This document shows positions 8,872 through 15,820 of a DNA stretch of 64,000 bases, piece by piece; position 1 is the first letter of the stretch; the number at the start of each line of letters is the position of its first letter. The position numbers were made by a program, and so were the translations under genes. The stretch covers positions 248,001-312,000 of the forward strand of contig JODP01000002.1 in the NCBI GenBank assembly GCA_000719025.1. Reading direction: 5' to 3'. The notes beneath the pieces were generated by a model, which was not told the DNA's origin, did not search any database, and was given only the letters and a program-made list of their open reading frames with translations. Source of the stretch: Kineosporia aurantiaca JCM 3230. GTDB lineage: Bacteria > Actinomycetota > Actinomycetes > Actinomycetales > Kineosporiaceae.

Positions 8872-9757
8872 AGCGGGAGTAGTCGACGAACTCCCAGCGC
8901 AGCGGGCTGGCCTGGTCGATCTGCACGGCGGCCGCGATCTCGAACTCGACCACGCGCAGCGCTCCCGGGTAGGCCTTGGCGCTCTCCGGATCCCAGTTCA
9001 CCCGGGCCTTTCCGGTCAGCTGCAGGGTGTGCCCGTGTTCCCAGTCCAGGAACAGCAGGCCCGCGGCCGGGTTCAGGAAGAGGTTCCCGAGCGTCATGTA
9101 GAACTGGTTGCCGGTGTAGTCGGGCCAGCGCAGGGTGCGCGGCCCGGTGACCGTGACGAAGCCCGGTAGCCCACCGCGATGCGACGCGTCCGAGCCCTGG
9201 TCGGGCGAGGTGCTGGCGATGAAGAAGGTGTCGGCCTGCTGGATCCAGCGGCGCTGATCCTCGGTGAGATCGTTGCCGGTCACCGGGTTCGGGGCCTGGG
9301 TAGCGTCGGCGGTGCCGATGATCTCGCGGGCCTGGAGGTACTTCGGGCAGTTGCCGAGCACCTGCTCGGTGATCACGATCAGGCGCTCGCCGTCCTGCTT
9401 GGCCAGGCCGTTGATCCGGACCCGGCGCCGGGTCTGCGGCTGCAGCGCGATGATCCCGATCTGTCGCGCCTCGGCGAAGGCCCCGTGCAGCGGGTCGCCC
9501 GGTCCGGGCAGCGCGTCGATCACCAGGGTCTGCTCACCCACCGGTTCGACGAAGCCGGGCGCGCCGGTCAGGATCGACGACCAGACTGCCCCGGTGTCAT
9601 CGGTGGCCCCGATCACCAGCATGCGCTGGGCCCGGATGAAGGGGCGGAAGCCGGCCGGGATCTCGGGCCCGAACATCGGTGATCCCCAGCCGGGGCCGCC
9701 TTCCTGGGCCCTTTCCTGGACGGCCTGCTCACCCGGATGTTCTCGGGAAACGGACAT
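8837..9757 (-). CDS. Pyridoxamine 5'-phosphate oxidase-like FMN-binding protein
   Basis: A 306-residue split-barrel flavin protein, about twice the length of a minimal PNPOx domain. The C-terminal part has GLPGFVTVTGPRTLRWPDY, GNQFYMTLGNLFLNP and AAGLLFLDWEHGHTLQLTG, the usual core strands. The N-terminal half contains RRVRINGLA, as in the two-domain pyridoxamine-oxidase/ferredoxin-reductase-associated proteins. A strong AAGGAGG lies 6 bases before the ATG. A TetR gene ends 15 bases upstream on the same strand, so the two probably form an operon. Substrate unknown. Confidence 0.82.
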   Translation of the reverse strand: MSVSREHPGEQAVQERAQEGGPGWGSPMFGPEIPAGFRPFIRAQRMLVIGATDDTGAVWSSILTGAPGFVEPVGEQTLVIDALPGPGDPLHGAFAEARQIGIIALQPQTRRRVRINGLAKQDGERLIVITEQVLGNCPKYLQAREIIGTADATQAPNPVTGNDLTEDQRRWIQQADTFFIASTSPDQGSDASHRGGLPGFVTVTGPRTLRWPDYTGNQFYMTLGNLFLNPAAGLLFLDWEHGHTLQLTGKARVNWDPESAKAYPGALRVVEFEIAAAVQIDQASPLRWEFVDYSRFNPRPGAESSS

Positions 9758-9772
9758 GTTCAGCCTCCTTCG

Positions 9773-10330
9773 TCAGCGTGCGAGCAGATCCGGGAGCCCG
9801 GCCAGGGTCTGCTCGAAGACCGTCGGGTCCTCGAGCGCGCGGGCCACCACCAGGGCGCCTTCGATCTGGACGAGCGCCTGCCGGGCGCGCCGGTTCGCCT
9901 CCTGCTCACCGGCCCCGGCCCGGACGGCCGCGGCGGTCAGGGCCTGCACCCACCGCCCGGCGATCCGGCCGGCCTGGGCGCGGACCGCTTCGGGAGCCCC
10001 GGCCAGCGTCATCGTGTCCAGAGCACAGGCCATCCGGCCGTCCTGGTAGGTGACCGCCAGGCGCCGGGCCATCTCGGCGACGCCCTCGGCCACGTCCGGT
10101 TCCGACGCCAGCGGCGCCAGCGCCTCCCCCAGTTGCTCCCCCAGGCTGGTCAGGACGGCCGTGGCCATGGCGGGCTTACCTTCGGGAAAGCGGTGATACA
10201 GGCTGGCCCGCTGCAGCCCGGCCGCCTCCGACAGGGCCGACAGCGACGCCCCGGCGTAGCCACTGGTCCGGAACACCCCGGCCAGGCGGGCATGGATGAG
10301 CTCGTCGTCGACTCGTACGGTGCGCGCCAT
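9773..10330 (-). CDS. TetR-family transcriptional regulator
   Basis: A 185-residue repressor. The helix-turn-helix includes SLSALSEAAGLQRASLYHRF (about residues 28-47), and the C-terminal region resembles AcuR/YxaF-type TetR_C domains. It precedes the flavin-barrel gene by 15 bases on the same strand. A perfect palindrome 11 bases before its start codon is the likely autoregulatory operator, which would also control the downstream gene. Confidence 0.92.
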   Translation of the reverse strand: MARTVRVDDELIHARLAGVFRTSGYAGASLSALSEAAGLQRASLYHRFPEGKPAMATAVLTSLGEQLGEALAPLASEPDVAEGVAEMARRLAVTYQDGRMACALDTMTLAGAPEAVRAQAGRIAGRWVQALTAAAVRAGAGEQEANRRARQALVQIEGALVVARALEDPTVFEQTLAGLPDLLAR

Positions 10331-10340
10331 GACGTCAATA

Positions 10341-10354
10341 ACCGAACGTTCGGT
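10341..10354. promoter_or_regulatory. TetR operator, perfect 14-bp palindrome
   Basis: ACCGAACGTTCGGT is its own reverse complement and begins 11 bases upstream of the TetR start codon at 10330. Palindromes with an AACGTT core are common operators of AcuR/YxaF-like TetR proteins. Binding by the adjacent regulator is inferred from position. Confidence 0.75.
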
Positions 10355-10400
10355 AAAAGAATTCCCGCCTTCTCGGGAGCCGGAGAGGCCGATCCGCAGT

Positions 10401-10428
10401 GGTGCCCTCCTCCTGGGAGGAGGGCACC
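10401..10428 (-). terminator. Strong GC hairpin downstream of the glycoside hydrolase remnant
   Basis: GGTGCCCTCCTCC (10401-10413) pairs perfectly with 10416-10428, leaving a minimal loop. It lies 93 bases past the end of the minus-strand glycoside hydrolase remnant and upstream of the TetR gene, so it most likely ended that transcript. No T run follows. Confidence 0.6.
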
Positions 10429-10520
10429 AGCGTCCGTAGATGGTGCTCTTGGACGACAGACGGGCCTATTTGACGACCGATGGGGCTATTGGACGACCGC
10501 GGTCCCCCTCGGGGTAATGG

Positions 10521-11090
10521 TCACCGGCCGACCAGCCCGTTCGGCTGGGCCGGCCAGGTGCTCTGCTTCGGGTTCAGCGTGCGCAGCCGGTTGATCAGGG
10601 TGGTGGCGACGGTGACCTCGATCGTGTTGCTTCCCGGACGCAGGTGGTCACCGATGTCGGTCACGGCGCCGAGCTGGTCGACGAAGCCGACCGGTTTGCC
10701 GTTCACCCGGACCGTGAACGAGTCGGTCACGCTGCCCAGGCTGAGCAAGGCCGAATCCACCGGCTTCCAGTCGGCGCCCAGCTCGAACGTCGTGGTGTAG
10801 ACGCCGATCCCGGACGCGTCCTTCAGCTCGGGGATCTCGGTCCAGGCCTTCAAGGCGGCGAGCTTGACCGTGACCGCCTTCTTGGTGGTCGCAGTCGCGT
10901 CCGGCCCTTGGTGCCGTAGGTCTTGGCCGGCTGCCAGTCCTCCGCGGCCAGGGTCCAGGCCTTGTCGGTCAGTTCCACTGCCGGAGGCAGGTTTTCGATC
11001 CGGGAGCGCACCACGCGTCCATTGCTCAAAGTGGTCGAGTAGGTGCCCGCCCGGTCCGCGACGATCACGATCTGGTGTTCAGCCACACAA
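10521..11090 (-). pseudogene. 3' remnant of a large glycoside hydrolase (rhamnosidase/GH2-like C-terminus)
   Basis: Only the last 185 or so codons of a long secreted glycoside hydrolase remain. One frame reads QIVIVADRAGTYSTTLSNG and WTLAAEDWQPAKTYGT; a frameshift near 10905 leads to ATTKKAVTVKLAALKAW, then ASGIGVYTTTFELG, LLSLGSVTDSFTVRVNGKP and ATTLINRLRTLNP. The second part is the galactose-binding-like beta-sandwich that ends GH106/GH2-type rhamnosidases and related enzymes. No catalytic domain is present and the 5' side runs into unrelated sequence before the divergent gene at 11292, so the piece is non-functional. The exact GH family is uncertain. Confidence 0.7.
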
Positions 11091-11291
11091 ACGCCGAACT
11101 GGAGAACGCACGGGCCCTCCCGACCCGACCGTACGCCGATCCTTGACCAGGAGATACCACCCCGATAACAACCAGCCGGACAGGATTCACCTGTTCCTTG
11201 TCCGCCCCCTGTCGTCCGTTGGAGATTCTGGTGCTCCCGTCCCCGTCCCCTGCCCCCCACCGCGCCAGAATCTGGACCCGCTGACCCTCCC

Positions 11292-14288
11292 ATGCGTATC
11301 TCCCTGCAGCGGGCGCCGGAGACGGCGGCCCCCATCGTGGACGAAGAGCCGCCGAGCCAGGACGCACCGGACCACCCAGAGATCCCCGACGAACGGCCCC
11401 GGCGCCTTCCTCAGTGGCCCCGGTCCCTGCGGTCGGCGGGGGCATGGACGGCGCTGGCCGGCCTGGCCCTGGTGGCGGCCCTGTTCCCGCCGACCCGCCC
11501 GGCCCTCTCCGCCTTCGCCCAGATCTTTCTCCTGCTCCTGGCCGGTTTCCTGGTCACCGTCACCCGGACCGTGCGCTGGGGCGCCCTGGGCCGGATCTTC
11601 GCCGGCAGCCTGGCCTGGTCCCTAGCTGTCGGCGCGGTCACGCTCAGCTTCCTGACCGACCCTGATTCGGCGGTCGCAGAGGCCCTTTGGACCGGTCTGG
11701 GCCGCGAATCCCTGGCCCTTCTGCCCCTGGCTGCCCTGGCCCTGGCCGCCCCTCAATGGGTACGCCGCTTCGCAGTGGGCGACTGGCTGCTGCTGGGATT
11801 CACCCTCGGTCTGGCCCTGCAGGCGGTTCAGGAACTGGGCGACGGGGTGTGGACGAATGTCGCCTCGGCCCCCGCCCCCAGCCTCGGATCGGCCGTATGG
11901 ATCTCCACCGCGGTCGTTTCCGGGACGATCGGGCTCGCCCTGGTCGGCTGGCAGCGGGCCCGGTCCGCCGAAGGGCTGAACGTCTGGTTCCTGCGCGGGC
12001 TCTCGTTGCTGGCACCGGCCGTCGCGGTGTGGCTCACGGTTTCGGCACCAATGAGTGACGCTGGACTCGCCGACGATGCGGCAGTGCCCCTTCCGCTGCG
12101 GCTGGGTGCGCACGTGGTCGGCGCCTTGCCCTCCGCCCCACTCGTCCTGCTCGCGGTGTCCCTGCTGATCGCGCTCTTGGCCGATGCCCGTCACCTGCTC
12201 GCCGCCGATGTCCGGCGCAGTGACCTGTCCGTACTTCCGGTGCCCTGGCTGGCGGCCTGGTGGGCCGAGACCTGGGCGGAGCGGTTCAGCCGGGAGCCCG
12301 CAGACCGGGATCTTGATCAGCCCGATCGGTCTGAGGACCACGACACCGACCCCGCCGCGGCCGGTGTCACCTCCTCAGCAACCGCATCCCCGGACCAAGC
12401 CTCCGCCGCCGGCTCCCCGACCGCTTCGGCCACCGGCCCCTCCGCCAGCGTCCCCACATCACCACCCTCATCTCCCACCCGCTTCCTGTCCCCGCCGCCT
12501 TCCTCCCCCACCTCAACGCCCGCCCCCGCCGGTACCGAATCCCCATCGCCCCAGTCCTTCCCCACAGCACCCGCGACTGCGGGCCTCACCTCTCCATCAC
12601 CCTCACCACCCACCGGCTTCCTGTCCCCGCCGCCTTCCTCCCCCAGCCCAACGCCCGCCTCCGCCGGCACCGAATCCCCATCGACCCGGTCCTTCCCCAC
12701 CGCGCCTACGACCGCGGGGTTCCTCTCTCCGCCACCCGCATCCCCCACCCGCTTCTTGTCCCCGCCGCCTGCCTCCACCAGCCCAACGCCTGCCTCTGCC
12801 AGCACCGGCTCCTCATCGCCCCAGTCCCTCCCCACAGCACCCACGACCGCCGGATTCCTCTCTCCACCACCTTCGTCCCCCACCCCAACCGGCTCTGCAT
12901 CCTCAGCACCAGAACCCCTTCCCACCTCCACCGACCCCTCGCCACAGCCGCCGTCCACCACCCGCTTCCTGTCTCCACCGCCCTCGGTATCCCCCACCAC
13001 CCCCACATCCCCCTCACCCTGGCCCTCAGCCACCGCACCCACCCCCGCCGACGTCGCCTCCGCACCACGCTCGTCCTCTGACTCAACTCACATCACCACC
13101 GGCACCAGTTCGGGCCTGGACGAGGACACCGATCCCGACCGCGAGCGCGGACGGCACCGGGCCTCGCAGGGTTCCTCCCCCACCGCGGGCGTCCGGTACG
13201 TGGGGCTGGAAGGGCTGGCCCTCGTCCTCTGGTTCGCCACCCGGATCTGGCGGCGGCTGGCTCTGGCCGCGTGCGCGCTGATCGCCTACGCAGCGCGGGA
13301 CAAGATGGTCATCCTGGCGGCGCACGCCGGAGTGAACGGGGAGTCGAGGCTGACCCGGCTCGTACGAGGCCGCGCCGCGATGGAGATGGTCCGCCACGCC
13401 CGAGGTGAGGCCTACGCGGGGCACACCAGCCCGGCCGGCCGGGGGCGGATGATCACCTGGCGGGTCAGTGCGGCGGTCATCATCGTGGTGCTGGTGGCCG
13501 GGCTCTGGTGGGCGCACTCGGTCCGGATCGGAGCAACGGTCCAGGCGGGTTGGCTCACTCGGTACCGGGCGGGGCTGGAACCGTGGTGGTCGGGGCTGAT
13601 GCAGTGGGAGCAAGGTCTGCTGGTGGGTGGTGCCGTCGCGCTGGTCGTCCTGTCCACCGCGTCACTCGGACCGGCCTTCAACGTGTGCGGCGCCGCGAAC
13701 TACCTGACCTCGAGCGGGTACGGGGCGGCGACGTTCGTGCGCAGTCCACGCGCAGCCTTCAGCGCCTACCTCCGCACGGCCACCCCGGGCGCGGTTGTGG
13801 CCGACGCAGCCGAAGTCGTGCTCACGTTCGTGCCGATCACCTTCGGGGGTGCAGTCGACAGCCGGGCGGTCAGGGCCACCACGGACAACTACTTGCGCGC
13901 CTTCGATCTCGGCGGGGTCTCCGGAAACCTGACCCGGGCCGAGCCGTTCTCCGAGTTCGTCACCCGCGCTGCCCCCGCACCTGGGTACTACGACGTGGTC
14001 ATCCAGGCCGATCGCGGTCCCGGTGGGGCGGGGTTCAGTCCTCGGGCCGTGGCCCGGCTGATCCTCAAGGACGCGATCTACGCCGGCGGTCCGATCCGGC
14101 TGATTACCGGCCGCTCCGGGGGTATTGGCCGCCTTCCCGCCCAGGTCCTGGCCGACCGGCTGGGGGTTGATGTGCTGGCGCCCAGCGACACGGTCTTCGC
14201 GTTCGATTCGGGACGGCTCGTGGTCGGCCCCTCGCCGCTGGTCCCCTCCGGGCAGTGGGTCACCTTCAAGCCGGGAGTACCGCGATGA
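11292..14288 (+). CDS. Multi-domain membrane protein with P/S/T-rich repeat linker and toxin-like C-terminus
   Basis: A 998-residue protein with four parts. Residues 35-300 hold about seven or eight hydrophobic helices. Residues 350-610 are almost entirely Pro/Ser/Thr/Ala with recurring FLSPPPSSPT units. Residues 635-800 hold further membrane helices (for example VSAAVIIVVLVAGLWWA and LLVGGAVALVVLS). The C-terminal 130 residues read YYDVVIQADRGPGG, GGPIRLITGRSGG, VDVLAPSDTVFAF and SGQWVTFKPG. That arrangement resembles C-terminal domains at the ends of actinobacterial polymorphic-toxin proteins, where His and Cys usually stand at the first two motifs; neither is present here. A small protein overlaps the 3' end by ATGA. 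Function unknown; a surface or secreted effector with a partner is an inference. Confidence 0.72.
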   Translation: MRISLQRAPETAAPIVDEEPPSQDAPDHPEIPDERPRRLPQWPRSLRSAGAWTALAGLALVAALFPPTRPALSAFAQIFLLLLAGFLVTVTRTVRWGALGRIFAGSLAWSLAVGAVTLSFLTDPDSAVAEALWTGLGRESLALLPLAALALAAPQWVRRFAVGDWLLLGFTLGLALQAVQELGDGVWTNVASAPAPSLGSAVWISTAVVSGTIGLALVGWQRARSAEGLNVWFLRGLSLLAPAVAVWLTVSAPMSDAGLADDAAVPLPLRLGAHVVGALPSAPLVLLAVSLLIALLADARHLLAADVRRSDLSVLPVPWLAAWWAETWAERFSREPADRDLDQPDRSEDHDTDPAAAGVTSSATASPDQASAAGSPTASATGPSASVPTSPPSSPTRFLSPPPSSPTSTPAPAGTESPSPQSFPTAPATAGLTSPSPSPPTGFLSPPPSSPSPTPASAGTESPSTRSFPTAPTTAGFLSPPPASPTRFLSPPPASTSPTPASASTGSSSPQSLPTAPTTAGFLSPPPSSPTPTGSASSAPEPLPTSTDPSPQPPSTTRFLSPPPSVSPTTPTSPSPWPSATAPTPADVASAPRSSSDSTHITTGTSSGLDEDTDPDRERGRHRASQGSSPTAGVRYVGLEGLALVLWFATRIWRRLALAACALIAYAARDKMVILAAHAGVNGESRLTRLVRGRAAMEMVRHARGEAYAGHTSPAGRGRMITWRVSAAVIIVVLVAGLWWAHSVRIGATVQAGWLTRYRAGLEPWWSGLMQWEQGLLVGGAVALVVLSTASLGPAFNVCGAANYLTSSGYGAATFVRSPRAAFSAYLRTATPGAVVADAAEVVLTFVPITFGGAVDSRAVRATTDNYLRAFDLGGVSGNLTRAEPFSEFVTRAAPAPGYYDVVIQADRGPGGAGFSPRAVARLILKDAIYAGGPIRLITGRSGGIGRLPAQVLADRLGVDVLAPSDTVFAFDSGRLVVGPSPLVPSGQWVTFKPGVPR
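12481..12885 (+). repeat. Tandem 135-bp coding repeats
   Basis: Three copies begin GCTTCcTGTCCCCGCCGCC at 12481, 12616 and 12751, spaced exactly 135 bases (45 codons). Each encodes FLSPPP(S/A)SPT followed by P/A/T-rich sequence with a (F/L)PTAP(A/T)TAG segment. A degenerate further copy lies near 12963. The period is a multiple of three, so copy-number changes would keep the frame. Confidence 0.8.
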
Positions 14289-14665
14289 TCGTCGGCCGGG
14301 CGGGGTTCTTCCGCGAGCTACCGCACGGCGTGCCCGACGGGGAGAGCCTGCGCGAGGCGATGAAGGGCGGGAAGGGGCAGGACGAGGAGAGGTTGCTGAG
14401 CTACCTGCGGGGTAACACCGTCCTGGCCGCGACCGCAGCGACGACCGACGACGCGCTCGATCCCCGGATGACGGCGATTGCGCCGCTGGAACTGGTCACC
14501 GACGGCGCCTGGGTCTGGCCCCGCGACCTCGCGTACTACCTCGAGAGGTACCACGTGGCTCTGCCGCTGCAGTTCGTGCTCCAGATAGAGCTGAACAACT
14601 GGGTGCAGCCCGCATTGAGTCCGGCCGAGCTGGAGCGGGTCGAGGCGGCCTTCCTGAACCCTTAG
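14285..14665 (+). CDS. Small immunity-like partner of the upstream toxin-like protein
   Basis: A 126-residue soluble, acidic protein without signal or membrane segments. It starts RAGFFRELPHGVPDGESL and has EERLLSYLRGNTVLAATA and DGAWVWPRDLAYYLERYHV. Proteins of this type are recalled next to large multi-domain toxin-like genes in Streptomyces. The ATG overlaps the upstream stop by four bases, so the pair is translationally coupled. Immunity is inferred from size, charge and coupling; an adaptor or chaperone role is equally possible. Confidence 0.7.
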   Translation: MIVGRAGFFRELPHGVPDGESLREAMKGGKGQDEERLLSYLRGNTVLAATAATTDDALDPRMTAIAPLELVTDGAWVWPRDLAYYLERYHVALPLQFVLQIELNNWVQPALSPAELERVEAAFLNP

Positions 14666-14687
14666 GTGAACCTTTAGGCCCGGTGCC

Positions 14688-15107
14688 TCACCCGCGGTCC
14701 GGGGCCAGTACGGCCTCGGAGAGCACGCCTTCGGTCAGGGCCTTCTCGGTGATGGCCGCGAGCTCCGGGCACGTGCGGTAATCGGGATAGGGGCAGTCGA
14801 GCCCGTGCTCGATCATCTCGAGCTGCCGGTTCGCCAGCGCGATCTCGTGTTCCAGCTGCGCTTTGCGCCGCTGGAGCACCGCCGTGCGCTCCGCGACGCT
14901 GCGGATCGCGAAGATCTCGCGGAGTTCGCCCAGGCCGATGCCGAGCTCGCGGGCGAGGCGGATGAACTTGACCAGCCGGACGTCCAGATCGTCGTAACGG
15001 CGCTGGCCGTGCATCCGCTGCGGGCTGAGCAGCCCGGCGTCCTCCCACTGGCGGAGAAGGTGCTGGGACACCCCGCAGGCTCGTGCAACCTCACCGATTG
15101 ACCTCAT
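14688..15107 (-). CDS. MerR-family transcriptional regulator
   Basis: A 139-residue MerR protein with an N-terminal winged helix (MRSIGEVARACGVSQHLLRQ), the RRYDDLDV hinge, a coiled-coil dimerisation helix (about residues 75-110), and a short tail with two Cys (DCPYPDYRTCPEL). The Cys pair suggests metal or redox sensing, without proof. It is divergent from the ferric-reductase-like gene, with 28 bases between start codons. Confidence 0.88.
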   Translation of the reverse strand: MRSIGEVARACGVSQHLLRQWEDAGLLSPQRMHGQRRYDDLDVRLVKFIRLARELGIGLGELREIFAIRSVAERTAVLQRRKAQLEHEIALANRQLEMIEHGLDCPYPDYRTCPELAAITEKALTEGVLSEAVLAPDRG

Positions 15108-15135
15108 GTGCCCATTAGGGTCCAGGCTTCCGCGC

Positions 15136-15807
15136 ATGGTCAACCTGCTGCAGTCCTTGGCCCATCGAGTGCTGACGTCCGCGTCGGTGGTCTCGTCCGT
15201 TGCGCTCGGAGCCTCGGCGCACGAGGTCACGTTGACGGCGCCGTCGTTCGGCACCTGGCAGTACGTGCCGGGCCAGAGCGTTCGGCTCTCCGTCGGGAAC
15301 AGCGGGCTGAACCTGCGTACCTACTCCGTTTGGACGCTCAGCGAGTCGCTTTTGGTTCTGCGGGGATTCACGCATTCCGACGGACCGGGAAGCCAGTGGA
15401 TGGCGGCGGCGGCGCCGGGCACGCGCGTCGCGTTGACGTCACCGAAGGGTGTGTTCGTGCTGGATGACGACGCTCCGTGGCATCTGTTCGTAGGGGACGA
15501 CACCGGGGCGGTGCCGCTGCTGGCAATGCGGGCGTCACTGCCGGATTCGACTCCAGCACACGGAGTGCTGGTAGGCGGCGGCGAAGTACCGCCCCTCGGG
15601 CCCACGTTGCCGTGGGTAACGGGGGTTTCACTTCTGGAGGCGCTGAAGGATCTGGACTTGCCTCCCACCCCAGGGGTGGCCTACGTGGCGGGAGAACAAC
15701 AGGCGTGCCTGGAGGTCCGGCAGTACCTCCGTGACTCCCTGGGCTGGCCACGCCGCGCCGTGAGGATCTCGGCCCACTGGACGCCCGGCAAGCGCGGCCT
15801 GGAATGA
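15136..15807 (+). CDS. Siderophore-interacting protein / ferric-siderophore reductase-like
   Basis: A 223-residue flavin reductase of the SIP family. The FAD domain has YVPGQSVRLSVG and LRTYSVW; the nucleotide domain has WHLFVGDDTGAVPLLAM and AYVAGEQQACLEVRQYL; and the end is GWPRRAVRISAHWTPGKRG, typical of the family. It would take NAD(P)H electrons to ferric siderophores in the cytoplasm. ATG 15136 is preferred; ATG 15106 would overlap the divergent MerR start codon. TAGGGT at 15116-15121 could be its -10 element. Iron- or redox-linked control by the MerR neighbour is an inference. Confidence 0.85.
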   Translation: MVNLLQSLAHRVLTSASVVSSVALGASAHEVTLTAPSFGTWQYVPGQSVRLSVGNSGLNLRTYSVWTLSESLLVLRGFTHSDGPGSQWMAAAAPGTRVALTSPKGVFVLDDDAPWHLFVGDDTGAVPLLAMRASLPDSTPAHGVLVGGGEVPPLGPTLPWVTGVSLLEALKDLDLPPTPGVAYVAGEQQACLEVRQYLRDSLGWPRRAVRISAHWTPGKRGLE

Positions 15808-15820
15808 CCTGGTCCGACTG

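Noticed and set aside
12317..13042. Glycine/valine-rich minus-strand frame resembling PE-PGRS proteins
   Set aside because: It is the complement of the Pro/Ser/Thr repeats and has no start context or N-terminal domain.
12184..13281. A 365-codon alternative frame in the Pro-rich region
   Set aside because: It encodes nearly pure Pro/His/Arg/Ser because of the repetitive C-rich DNA; the membrane and C-terminal domains lie in the other frame.
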